Source: Arthrobacter sp. C9C5
Lineage (GTDB): Bacteria > Actinomycetota > Actinomycetes > Actinomycetales > Micrococcaceae
Assembly: GCF_013359735.1 (NCBI RefSeq)
Contig: NZ_JABFMX010000004.1
Span: 62,001 to 126,000, forward strand
Direction: 5' to 3'
Length of the DNA: 64,000 bases
In this document: positions 40,842 to 48,026 of the stretch, one piece after another
Layout of the letters: each line of letters opens with the position of its first letter
Numbering within the stretch: position 1 is the stretch's first letter
Notes under the pieces: model-generated
Databases searched by the model: none
Told to the model about the DNA's origin: nothing
The model's input: only the letters and a program-made list of their open reading frames with translations
Program-made: the position numbers and the translations under genes

Positions 40842-41041
40842 TAGTGGTTCTCCTGGGTGGTGTTGTTGAGTCCGTGGCGGAGCGCGTCCGCGAGTTGGTT
40901 GCCGCCGCTTAGGGCGATGGCGGCTAGTGCTGCGTCGTTGTTGAGGGCGACGGGCCGGGCGTTGGTTTCGTCCGGGTCATGCTCCGGGATGTGGATGCCT
41001 AGCTTCTTTTCGAGTAGGCGCTGGAGCGGGTCTTTGGTCAT
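40841..41041 (-). CDS. Small hypothetical protein (66 residues)
   Basis: The product begins MTKDPLQRLLEKKLGIHIPE and continues with an Asn/Ala-rich helix (AALAAIALSGGNQLADALRHG). Not recognised. Its ATG overlaps the previous stop as ATGA and its stop overlaps the next ATG as TAATG, so it is embedded in the coupled array. Confidence 0.6.
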   Translation of the reverse strand: MTKDPLQRLLEKKLGIHIPEHDPDETNARPVALNNDAALAAIALSGGNQLADALRHGLNNTTQENH

Positions 41042-41271
41042 GGTGTGTTCCTTATTGCTGGGTTTTCGAGGGCGTCGATGATCTGATCTGCGATCCGATA
41101 GGCGTCTTCTGCGGTGAGTACGGCGAGGCAGAACCGGTCCCGAAAGAGGACGACCGCAGGTTCTTCCTTGCCGTCTGGCCGCTGGAAGATACCGGCGCGT
41201 GCGTAGCTGAGCCGTGAACCTTCCACGTTTTGCAGGTGCCGTTCCGGGTACGACTTGAATACGTTGTTCAT
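41038..41271 (-). CDS. Small hypothetical protein (77 residues)
   Basis: The product begins MNNVFKSYPERHLQNVEG, has a beta-rich centre (PAVVLFRDRFCLAVLTAEDA) and a C-terminal helix (AYRIADQIIDALENP), a pattern seen in small phage proteins of unknown role. The start is the ATG at 41271, overlapping the previous stop as ATGA. A longer frame reading up to 42294 is a shadow of the neighbouring gene. Confidence 0.65.
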   Translation of the reverse strand: MNNVFKSYPERHLQNVEGSRLSYARAGIFQRPDGKEEPAVVLFRDRFCLAVLTAEDAYRIADQIIDALENPAIRNTP

Positions 41272-42263
41272 AGGGGCTGGGCGTCCTTGGTTGGTTCGGC
41301 GCTGCCGGCTGCGCGGGTCAGGGCTGGCACGTTTTGCAGTGGGAATGAGAGTTGCGCGATACCTTCGGCGGTCTGCCATTCGCCTAGGTGCTGCGTGGTC
41401 CTGATGAATCGCTGTTCCGCCGGGTTGGTTGCGTGCATTCGGATGAACGCGCTTCCTGATCTGGTGATCTGCCCGTAGTTGACCGTGCCTGTGGGTTCCG
41501 CTGTGAGGGTTGGCAGGCGTTCGGGCCACAGGGCTGTGACGGCTTCGCGGAGGTTCTGGCAGGAGTCCGTGGTGCGGATTCCTTGGCGGTTCATGGTGTC
41601 CAGTAGGGCGGCTAGTGGTGCGTCCACGAGGGCCGTGCCGCCGGGCGTTGTTTCGATGGTTTGGGCCGGATGTACGGTTCCGTGGTCTGTGCAGACGGGG
41701 CAGGCGCACGCGGTGCCGGTGATGGCGTCCGCGACTGTTAGGAGGGCGCTGAGTCCTTCGGCGCCGAATACCCATGCCGGGTTGCTGGTGTCTACGTCCT
41801 GGTTGGGGTCTCGGATGGCGTCGGGGCTGAACCGTGCCGGGACTTTGAACGCTGGTTGGAGGGTGCCGTGCCTGCGGGCTTCGAGGATCCGGAACGCCTT
41901 GCGGGTTAGACCCGCGGGCCTGTCTTTGATGTAGTCGCCGTGGCTGCCGTACTCCTTTGCAGCGTCCAGTTCGCTTTGGATGGCAATGGCGGCGCCTGCG
42001 CACTCGGGCCGTGCTCCCGTTTCGACGGGTGCCACGTAGCCGGCGGCTTTCGCCTCTGGGCTGTAGGGGTGGAGGTCCGGGGCGAAGACGTGGCAGGCGA
42101 AGAAACTTCCGTGCGCAATTTCTCGCCAGTCTTTTGTGAAGTTGTCGTCTTTGTAACCGTTGGTCGGGTGCTCCCTGCCAGCATTGGACTTGCGAAACGG
42201 GCATTCCTGGCAGGGGTTCCCTGATGCCGGTGCCGGCGGGGCGGTGTTGCAGGCTTCGGTCAT
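41268..42263 (-). CDS. Cysteine-rich phage-type protein (DUF6283-like N-terminus)
   Basis: The 331-residue product opens with a CxxCPFRK motif (PCQECPFRKSNAG), then FFACH and PECAGAAIA. These conserved Cys/His positions resemble the small actinobacterial/phage DUF6283 family and could bind zinc or an iron-sulfur cluster. A second Cys pair, CACPVC, lies near residue 185, and a TTDSCQNL motif near residue 230. Function unknown. The ATG at 42263 overlaps the preceding stop as ATGA. It sits between the RepA-type ATPase and terS. Confidence 0.65.
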   Translation of the reverse strand: MTEACNTAPPAPASGNPCQECPFRKSNAGREHPTNGYKDDNFTKDWREIAHGSFFACHVFAPDLHPYSPEAKAAGYVAPVETGARPECAGAAIAIQSELDAAKEYGSHGDYIKDRPAGLTRKAFRILEARRHGTLQPAFKVPARFSPDAIRDPNQDVDTSNPAWVFGAEGLSALLTVADAITGTACACPVCTDHGTVHPAQTIETTPGGTALVDAPLAALLDTMNRQGIRTTDSCQNLREAVTALWPERLPTLTAEPTGTVNYGQITRSGSAFIRMHATNPAEQRFIRTTQHLGEWQTAEGIAQLSFPLQNVPALTRAAGSAEPTKDAQPL

Positions 42264-42433
42264 TTCTGGGCCTCCCGCGCCTGGTACATGGCAAGTTGCG
42301 TCTCCGCGACGGTGGCGCGGCATTTCCAGTGGTTTGTTTCCTGCTGCTGGTGCAGGAACTTCAGCCGGTAGGTTTCGGCTTGGGCTGAGAAGTCCCAGCG
42401 TTCGAGGGTTTTTTCGCTGTAGTCGTAAGCCAT
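42260..42433 (-). CDS. Small hypothetical protein (57 residues)
   Basis: This short ORF encodes MAYDYSEKTLERWDFSAQAE, then a helical segment (RLKFLHQQQETNHWK) and a C-terminal helix ending MYQAREAQK. It is predicted to be one or two helices, perhaps a coiled coil. Its ATG shares a base with the previous stop (TAATG) and its stop overlaps the next ATG (ATGA). That continuity is the main reason to believe it is a gene. Confidence 0.6.
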   Translation of the reverse strand: MAYDYSEKTLERWDFSAQAETYRLKFLHQQQETNHWKCRATVAETQLAMYQAREAQK

Positions 42434-42636
42434 TAGGCTGCCTTCCTGTTCTTGCGTTCTTTATCGACGGCTGCGGCAGCCTGGTTGCCTGTGGGATCCC
42501 GGTGAAGGGTGGTTTTCCCGTAGTGCTTTTCAGGTATGTTGCGGCTGGCTTGCAGTAGCTGATTCAACGTGGCGGCCTGGTTCCGCCAGTAGGTGACCTG
42601 CTGGGAAAGGGCGGCGATCTTCTCGGCGTCGGTCAC
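42433..42636 (-). CDS. Small coiled-coil protein (67 residues)
   Basis: The product is a helical protein (VTDAEKIAALSQQVTYWRNQ, then AATLNQLLQASRN) with a basic C-terminus ending KERKNRKAA. I prefer the GTG at 42636, which overlaps the RepA-type gene stop as GTGA and follows GGGGAGGGGAAG. An ATG at 42654 would add six residues. The leucine spacing suggests a coiled coil. Function unknown. Confidence 0.6.
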   Translation of the reverse strand: MTDAEKIAALSQQVTYWRNQAATLNQLLQASRNIPEKHYGKTTLHRDPTGNQAAAAVDKERKNRKAA

Positions 42637-43739
42637 GCCGCTTCCCCTCCCCATTCGGAGGGGGTGTTACATGTGTTACTTGTGTAACTTTCTTCGTCCT
42701 CATCCAAGAGGGAAGTAACACTTGTAACACTTGTAACAGGGGCATACAGCCCTCTCGACGGATTCGAGATTCGGCCCGCATCTACTGCCCTGCGGAGGTA
42801 AACGCGAGTCTGGGAATCGTCCAGGTGAAGCAGCGTCGCTACGTCTTTGGCCTTGGTCCCTTCGGGGTACTTATTCACTTGGGCGATCACCTCGGCCATG
42901 CGGTCGTTCACTCCGTCCGTAGTCCGCGCGTCCATTGCGGCCTTAGCAGCCTCGGCACGGGAGCCGCCAGCGAGTATCCATTTGCCTGTGCCGGCCTGTT
43001 CCAGGATGTATTCACCCTCTGCGGCATCTCGGCTAGTGACCTGAAGCTGCGCCTGCGTCTCGTGGCGTGAACGCTTCAGCAACAGGATCGTGTCAGCCGC
43101 TCCAGCGATACCCTGAGTGCCGCTGACAGCATCTAGGAAGTCCGCGCCGTCCATCTTCCTTGTGTGGTGGACGATGATGACGCTGGATCCGGGGTTGTCG
43201 TCAGCGAGCTTCTTTAGCGCCCCCATGACGCGGTAGTCCCTGTCGTATTGGGTTTCCCCGCCCGTTGCTGACGGCATGGCTTTGCCGAGCGTGTCGAGGA
43301 TGACTACAGGGTTCTTGCCGGGGTGGAGTTCCATGAACTCGCGGATTGTCGCGACCATGTCGCCGCGGGGAACGTCGGTCATGAACGTCAGGTTCCCGCT
43401 GAGGCTGGTAACTCCGAGGGTCACCAGCCTGGATTGGAGGCGCCTTGGTCCGTCTTCGAGGGCCAGGTACAACACGGGGGCGGCTTTGGTGGTGACGCAG
43501 CCCAAGACTCTCTGGCCGGTGCTGATTGCGATGGCAATCCCCAATACGAGCCAGGACTTGCCGATCTTGGGAGCCGCGACCAGGAGGGTCAGGCCTTCCG
43601 GAATGATGCCGTCAACGACGTAGACGAGTTGTGGAAATACTTGCTCCAGCAGCCATGAGCCCGTGAAGGATCCCTTCAACTTCGAGGGGTTCTCATCGTC
43701 GTACGCGTCAGCGCGGAAGTAGTCAGGGATTTCACTCAT
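42633..43739 (-). CDS. RepA-type AAA ATPase / replicative helicase-like protein
   Basis: This 368-residue protein has a RecA-like ATPase core of the RepA/AAA_25 type. The Walker A motif is APKIGKSW (residues 56-63), Walker B is VVILDTLGK (145-153), and an IVHHTRKMDG motif lies near residue 187. A C-terminal winged-helix region (AEVIAQVNKYPEGTKAKDVA to YLRRAVDAGRIS) follows. Plasmid RepA homologues are hexameric helicases that start replication. Here it probably drives autonomous replication of the excised element. The ATG overlaps the previous stop (ATGA). Confidence 0.85.
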   Translation of the reverse strand: MSEIPDYFRADAYDDENPSKLKGSFTGSWLLEQVFPQLVYVVDGIIPEGLTLLVAAPKIGKSWLVLGIAIAISTGQRVLGCVTTKAAPVLYLALEDGPRRLQSRLVTLGVTSLSGNLTFMTDVPRGDMVATIREFMELHPGKNPVVILDTLGKAMPSATGGETQYDRDYRVMGALKKLADDNPGSSVIIVHHTRKMDGADFLDAVSGTQGIAGAADTILLLKRSRHETQAQLQVTSRDAAEGEYILEQAGTGKWILAGGSRAEAAKAAMDARTTDGVNDRMAEVIAQVNKYPEGTKAKDVATLLHLDDSQTRVYLRRAVDAGRISNPSRGLYAPVTSVTSVTSLLDEDEESYTSNTCNTPSEWGGEAA

Positions 43740-44017
43740 GCGGCGTCTTCCTCCTCAGCAAGGGCGGACTGCCAATCGGCGAGGGTCCAAGGATCCTTGG
43801 ACATGATCTGGACTTTCAGGTCTTTGCGGAGAAGCCGCCAGAATTCCGGGAATGGTCGGAATCTATGGACCGTGAGGATGACGTGAGCCCCGAAAGGCAC
43901 AGCCGGCAGCATTGAAAACAGTTGCCGGTCCAGCTCATAGAGGTTCAGGTCGTGCCCTATGGGGGATTCAGTCGCGAAGTCATCGAGGTCGATGTTCAGT
44001 ACCGGGTGGATGAGCAT
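43736..44017 (-). CDS. Hypothetical protein preceding the RepA-type gene
   Basis: This protein of about 93 residues has a beta-strand and helix pattern (MLIHPVLNIDLDDFAT, then PFGAHVILTVHRFRPFPEFW) and an acidic C-terminus. The ATG at 44017 with AGGA upstream is preferred over an earlier start at 44083. Coupling to the RepA-type ATPase (ATGA) suggests a replication accessory, but no family is recognised. Confidence 0.6.
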   Translation of the reverse strand: MLIHPVLNIDLDDFATESPIGHDLNLYELDRQLFSMLPAVPFGAHVILTVHRFRPFPEFWRLLRKDLKVQIMSKDPWTLADWQSALAEEEDAA

Positions 44018-44104
44018 GAAAGGTGTCCTAGGGGCCGTGGTGTGTGGTGTGTGTTGATTCCGTGTGGCGCCCCGGGTGCTCATGCCGGGGCGCCGCTAGG
44101 ACTG

Positions 44105-44437
44105 TCAGATCAGGGTCTCTTCGAAAACCTCGTGCAGTTCGTGGTCGGCCAGGTAGCTGAGTCGGAAGAGTTCCGCCCATGACGAGACGAGCATGACCCT
44201 CCGGGGGTTGTCAGCCTTCAGCCATGCGGTGAGGGCGGCATCGGCCAGGACCTTCGGGCGAAGCTTGCCGGCTCGGGCCAGGTGCAGGACCGTTTTTGCG
44301 TAGCGGGGGTGATCGACCTCGGAGCGGAATCGCTCTAGATCCGCTGCCGTGACGTGGGTCCGTCCATCGAAACGGTCCAGCCACTCCGCGAAAGCCGTGA
44401 CACGTGCGTGATTGTCGAGTACATTGGTAGAAAGCAT
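44105..44437 (-). CDS. Hypothetical protein of the early module
   Basis: This 110-residue protein is predicted helical (LDNHARVTAFAEWLDRFDGR; ADLERFRSEVDHPRYAKTVL) with a C-terminal SWAELFRLSYLADHELHEVF segment. Not recognised. It lies between the AlpA-like gene and the coupled array. The 132-base gap before it contains an inverted pair ACGGTTC (44480) and GAACCGT (44519) that may be an operator. Confidence 0.6.
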   Translation of the reverse strand: MLSTNVLDNHARVTAFAEWLDRFDGRTHVTAADLERFRSEVDHPRYAKTVLHLARAGKLRPKVLADAALTAWLKADNPRRVMLVSSWAELFRLSYLADHELHEVFEETLI

Positions 44438-44569
44438 TAGTTTTGAGACCTATCTTCGTAGTTGTGGGTAGTTCTGTAGACGGTTCTGAATTTAGGCAGC
44501 GCAAATTGCCAATGTTCGGAACCGTTTTTTCATGCCTGGATGTTTGGGAGCCGTGGGCGACAGGACGAA

Positions 44570-44758
44570 CTAAGCGGCGTCCCCGAAGGCCTGACTGATG
44601 TAGAAATCGATGTCAGCTTCACGGAACATTCTTCGTCCGCCGATTAGTGCCGACTTGGGCGCTGTGCCGTTGTGAATCATCCACCGGATCGACGCCGGCG
44701 ACTTCCGAAGCTTGGCGGCTGCTTCGGTCAGCGTCAGCAAGGTCATCTGTTGTGTCAT
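44570..44758 (-). CDS. AlpA/excisionase-like HTH protein
   Basis: This 62-residue DNA-binding protein has the MerR-like excisionase helix-turn-helix: LLTLTEAAAKLRKSPASIRW (residues 6-25), then a wing with ALIGGRRMFREADIDFYI. AlpA-type proteins activate excision and early genes in satellites; excisionases direct Int. The ATG at 44758 is preceded by GGGGGGGGA. It is the first gene of the leftward module, divergent from the Xre regulator, which matches the regulator switch of phage-inducible islands. Confidence 0.85.
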   Translation of the reverse strand: MTQQMTLLTLTEAAAKLRKSPASIRWMIHNGTAPKSALIGGRRMFREADIDFYISQAFGDAA

Positions 44759-44873
44759 TTCGTCCCCCCCCTTCGAGCTAAACCGTTTTGTTGTTGTGGC
44801 CACATCATTTCGGCCTACTTCAACTATGCACGATTGTTGGGATAAGTGCAACAGCATGGTTTATGGTTGTGGA
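44759..44873. promoter_or_regulatory. Divergent control region of the element
   Basis: These 115 bases separate the leftward AlpA-like gene from the rightward Xre gene and must hold both promoters. A perfect palindrome TGTGGCCACA lies at 44795-44804. TTGTTG motifs occur at 44791 and 44834, with CAACA nearby in inverted orientation. TATGGT lies 6 bases before the Xre ATG, so a leaderless repressor mRNA is possible. Confidence 0.5.
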
Positions 44874-45410
44874 ATGACGGAACAGCAGAAGGTCCACCAA
44901 GCAGAAGAAGCTCAGTTCGTGGAGAACGTCCAGCGCCTACGCGAAGCCAAGGGATGGTCGCAAGGGGAGCTTGCCCGCCGCATGTCCGACGAAGGGTGGG
45001 ACGGATTCCATCAAACAACCATCAGTCGCATCGAGAAGGGGCAACGTCCCGTCAGGCTCGCGGAAGCGCGGGCGCTCGCGAAGGTATTGGAAAGCCAGGT
45101 GGGACTGATGATGGCCCCAGCTCCCGAGTCCGAAATTCTCGAAGGGTTGGCCACGGCAATTGCATTCATGCGCCTAGCGAGGACTCGCATATGGCGGGAA
45201 GTTGACTCGATCAACCGACTCAAGAGTGACATGAAGGTTCTGATTGATGAGGTGGAGACGATCCCCCAAGAGGAATGGGAGCGCCTGGGGCTGTGGGAGA
45301 CGGTTGCGGAGTTTGTGGTCCAGGCCAGCCATATGCGCGCATGGACGGTGCAGTCAATCGTTGGCGATGTGATGGAGGATTCAGATGGCGAGCATTCAGA
45401 AGAGGGGTAA
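44874..45410 (+). CDS. Xre-family regulator (putative element repressor)
   Basis: The 178-residue protein has an HTH_3 domain at about residues 15-75 (VENVQRLREAKGWSQGELAR, FHQTTISRIEKGQRPV). A C-terminal helical region of about 100 residues could mediate dimerisation or inducer sensing. It lacks a LexA-type Ala-Gly and Ser/Lys autoprotease pattern, so RecA-dependent self-cleavage is not evident; this fits a repressor relieved by a helper protein. ATG 44874 is used; ATG 44856 is possible. It overlaps the integrase gene by 26 bases. Confidence 0.85.
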   Translation: MTEQQKVHQAEEAQFVENVQRLREAKGWSQGELARRMSDEGWDGFHQTTISRIEKGQRPVRLAEARALAKVLESQVGLMMAPAPESEILEGLATAIAFMRLARTRIWREVDSINRLKSDMKVLIDEVETIPQEEWERLGLWETVAEFVVQASHMRAWTVQSIVGDVMEDSDGEHSEEG

Positions 45411-46464
45411 CGGCTCCTGGCGCGCCCGTTACAGGGACCACGCGGGCAAAGAACACGCCCGGCACTTCAGCCGGAAGATAGACGCGCAGCGGTGGCTAGA
45501 TGAAGTTACAGCAACCATCGTCACCGGCTCATATGTTGACCCAAAAGCAGCACAGGCGACCGTTCGCGAATGGTCTGAGGTGTGGCTGAAGGGCTATGAG
45601 AACAACAGGCCGTCTACGGTCCGGCAGGCGAAGACGCACCTGAAGAGGATCAACGAGGCCTTTGGTGATCGAATGCTGAAGAGCGTGCGTCCATCCGAGG
45701 TGAAGTCGTGGACGGCGAAGCTCAGTGCAGAGGGCTTGGCTGATTCAACGGTGTACGCACTTCATTCGAGACTGGGGCAGTTGTTCGCCGATGCAGTGCA
45801 TGATGGCCTGTTGCCGAAGTCGCCCCTCAGCCGGCGCACCGCGCCCAAGGCTGGCAGGCAGCGGGCCTATGTCGCGACGACTGAGCAGGTATGGGGCCTC
45901 CATGACGCCATGCCCGAGGGCCTGCGGCCGGCGGTGCTCCTGGCTGCGTTTGCGGGTCTGAGGGTCGCAGAGGCCGTCGCTCTTCGCGTGTCAGACGTGG
46001 ACTTCATGCGGGGGATTATCACGCCCGCAATCCAGTATCCGGGCATGGAGTTGAAGACAGAAGAATCAAAAAATCCCATCCCGATCCCGCAAGACCTGTG
46101 CCTGGAACTCTCCAAGAATCACGCCAAATGGGGGAGTGAAACGCTGGTCACTACAGAGTGGGGCCGGTCAATCTCACCGCACCGTCTTGAATTCCGCTTC
46201 AGGGAAGCTCGGGAAGTCGTTGAGGGGCTCCCGGAAGGCTTCCGATTCCATGACCTCCGGCACTACTTCGCCTCGCTGTTGATATCCAAAGGCCTGGACG
46301 TGAAGGTGGTTCAAAAGTCCCTGCGCCACGCGTCAGCTAAGACGACACTCGATGTCTACGGGCATATGTGGCCAGACAAAGAAGAGTCCGCACGAGCTGC
46401 CGTTGCGGAAGTGCTGGCAGCTCGTGCGGACTCTCTGCGGACTAAACCTCGTTTAGCCCTGTGA
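45385..46464 (+). CDS. int: Tyrosine-family site-specific integrase
   Basis: The 359-residue integrase has an N-terminal arm-binding domain (SIQKRGNGSWRARYRDHAGK), a SAM-like core-binding domain (residues 58-135) and the catalytic domain. The catalytic residues are visible: Arg193 (AGLRVAEA), His289 and Arg292 (HDLRHYF), His315 (SLRHAS) and Tyr325 (DVYGHMW). The gene ends 5 bases before the glnA1 stop codon, beside attR. Candidate arm sites lie in its own 3' end. It overlaps the regulator gene, so both are probably co-transcribed. Confidence 0.95.
   Translation: MASIQKRGNGSWRARYRDHAGKEHARHFSRKIDAQRWLDEVTATIVTGSYVDPKAAQATVREWSEVWLKGYENNRPSTVRQAKTHLKRINEAFGDRMLKSVRPSEVKSWTAKLSAEGLADSTVYALHSRLGQLFADAVHDGLLPKSPLSRRTAPKAGRQRAYVATTEQVWGLHDAMPEGLRPAVLLAAFAGLRVAEAVALRVSDVDFMRGIITPAIQYPGMELKTEESKNPIPIPQDLCLELSKNHAKWGSETLVTTEWGRSISPHRLEFRFREAREVVEGLPEGFRFHDLRHYFASLLISKGLDVKVVQKSLRHASAKTTLDVYGHMWPDKEESARAAVAEVLAARADSLRTKPRLAL
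46385..46443 (+). repeat. Right arm-type integrase-binding repeats (putative)
   Basis: TGCGGACT lies at 46425-46432 and 46436-46443, again 11 bases apart, with an inverted copy AGTCCGCA at 46385-46392. They fall in the last codons of int, 27-85 bases from the attR core. The same octamer pair lies on the attL side of the element. Confidence 0.6.
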
Positions 46465-46469
46465 TCTAG

Positions 46470-46495
46470 CTAGACGCCGTAGTAGAGCTCGAACT
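46470..46495. repeat. attR: right 26-base core repeat within the glnA1 3' end
   Basis: This copy is identical to 35928-35953 and includes the glnA1 stop codon (complement of CTA at 46470-46472). Because the crossover falls within these bases, glnA1 remains complete after integration. Confidence 0.92.
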
Positions 46496-47894
46496 CGTAC
46501 GGGTTCGGGCGCAGCGAGAGCGGGCGGATCTCGTTCTCGTACTTGTACTCGATCCAGGTGTCGATCAGGTCCTGGGTGAAGACGCCGCCGGCCTGCAGGA
46601 ACTCGTTGTCCTCGGCCAGGGCTTCCAGGGCTTCCTCGAGCGTGCCCGGGGCCTTGGGGATGTCCTTGGCTTCCTCGGCGGGGAGCTCGTAGAGGTCCTT
46701 GTCGATCGGCGCGGGCGGTTCGATGCGGTTGCGGATGCCGTCGATGCCGGCCATCAGCTGGGCCGCGAAGGCCAGGTACGGGTTGGAGGAGGGGTCCGGA
46801 GCGCGGAATTCGATGCGCTTGGCCTTCGGGTTCGAGCCCGTGATCGGGATGCGGATACCGGCGGAGCGGTTGCCCTGCGAGTAGACCATGTTGACCGGAG
46901 CTTCGAAGCCCTTGACCAGGCGGCGGTAGGAGTTCACCGTCGGGTTGGTGAAGGCCAGGACGGCGGAGGAGTGCTTCAGCAGGCCGCCGATGTACCAGCG
47001 GGCGGTGTCGGACAGGCCGGCGTAGCCCTTCTCGTCGTAGAACAGCGGCTCGCCGCCGTTCCACAGCGACTGGTGGCAGTGCATGCCCGAACCGTTGTCA
47101 CCGAAGACCGGCTTCGGCATGAAGGTAACCGACTTGCCCCAGGCATCGGCGGTGTTCTTGATGACGTACTTGAACTTCTGCAGGTCATCGGCCGCGTGGG
47201 TCAGGGTGGTGAACTTGTAGTTGATCTCAGCCTGGCCGGCGGAACCGACCTCGTGGTGGCTGCGCTCGACCTCAAGGCCGGCCTCATCGAGCGCGATGCA
47301 CATGGCGTCGCGCAGGTCGGCCTGCTTGTCGGTCGGGGAGACCGGGAAGTAACCGCCCTTGACCGGGGTCTTGTAGCCGAGGTTTCCGCCCTCTTCCTCG
47401 CGGCCGGTGTTCCAGTGGGCTTCCTCGGAGTCGATCTTGTAGAAGCTGCCCTGCGGGGAGGACTGGTACTGGACGTTGTCGAAGACGAAGAACTCGGCCT
47501 CGGGGGCGAAGAACGCGGTGTCGGCGATGCCGGTGGAGGCCAGGTAGGCCTCGGCCTTCTCGGCCACGCCGCGGGGATCGCGGTGGTACGGGTCGCCCGT
47601 ACGCGGGTTCACGATGGAGAAGTTCAGCGCGAGCGTCTTCTCGATGCGGAAGGTGTCAACGAACGCCGTCGTGACGTCCGGGATGAGCTGCATGTCCGAC
47701 TCGGCGATGCCCTGGAAGCCGCGGATCGACGATCCGTCGAAAAGCTGGCCGTTGACGAAGAAGTCCGCGTCAACACTCTTGGCGGGGACGTTGAAGTGCT
47801 GCTGAACGCCCGGGAGGTCGGTGAAGCGGATATCAACGAATTTGATGTCTTCGTCTTTGATGAACTTGAGGACTTCGTCCGCAGTCTTGAACAT
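46470..47894 (-). CDS. glnA: Glutamine synthetase type I (GlnA1)
   Basis: This is the main ammonium-assimilating glutamine synthetase, 474 residues. Signatures include the [12 protein letters not shown] segment, the ATP-site region [20 protein letters not shown] and the [16 protein letters not shown] segment. The adenylylation-site motif KDLYELP is present with its tyrosine, making it a substrate for GlnE. A GlnR-type operator lies 133-170 bases upstream. Its 3' end is the integration site of the satellite element, which left the coding sequence whole but removed the adjacent terminator. Confidence 0.97.
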   Translation of the reverse strand: MFKTADEVLKFIKDEDIKFVDIRFTDLPGVQQHFNVPAKSVDADFFVNGQLFDGSSIRGFQGIAESDMQLIPDVTTAFVDTFRIEKTLALNFSIVNPRTGDPYHRDPRGVAEKAEAYLASTGIADTAFFAPEAEFFVFDNVQYQSSPQGSFYKIDSEEAHWNTGREEEGGNLGYKTPVKGGYFPVSPTDKQADLRDAMCIALDEAGLEVERSHHEVGSAGQAEINYKFTTLTHAADDLQKFKYVIKNTADAWGKSVTFMPKPVFGDNGSGMHCHQSLWNGGEPLFYDEKGYAGLSDTARWYIGGLLKHSSAVLAFTNPTVNSYRRLVKGFEAPVNMVYSQGNRSAGIRIPITGSNPKAKRIEFRAPDPSSNPYLAFAAQLMAGIDGIRNRIEPPAPIDKDLYELPAEEAKDIPKAPGTLEEALEALAEDNEFLQAGGVFTQDLIDTWIEYKYENEIRPLSLRPNPYEFELYYGV

Positions 47895-48026
47895 CTATGC
47901 TCCTTACGCATATGAAAGATCTGGCCGTCAGGCCGTGTGGTCCAGCGCAGTCCGACGGCGGGGAAAACGCAGTGTTCACCCCGCCTACGGTGCCGCTAGC
48001 AACTGTTACCACCCTAAGGACACGGG

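Larger units (their letters stand above)
35928..46495. mobile_element. Integrated phage-satellite-like element in the glnA1 3' end
   Basis: The element is bounded by perfect 26-base direct repeats and occupies 10,542 bases counting one repeat. Gene order from attR: tyrosine integrase and Xre regulator on the + strand; then on the minus strand an AlpA/Xis-like protein, a RepA-type ATPase inside a chain of overlapping small genes, a small terminase subunit-like gene, a tail fibre and a tail spike; then a + strand membrane protein, a small gene and a second HTH gene near attL. There are no capsid, portal, large terminase, tail tube or lysis genes. Base composition is visibly lower in GC than the flanks. 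A satellite is favoured; a prophage deleted internally but retaining both att sites is the alternative. Confidence 0.88.

Noticed and set aside
41038..42294. 418-residue frame spanning the 77-residue gene and the Cys-rich gene
   Set aside because: Only the last 77 residues look like protein; the upstream part is an Arg/Pro/His-rich shadow of the Cys-rich gene.
37241..46464. CRISPR array or restriction, toxin or antiphage enzymes in the element
   Set aside because: No regularly spaced repeats and no nuclease, methylase or toxin motifs were seen in its proteins.
35928..46495. Full-length functional prophage
   Set aside because: Capsid, portal, large terminase, tail tube, tape measure and lysis genes are all missing.
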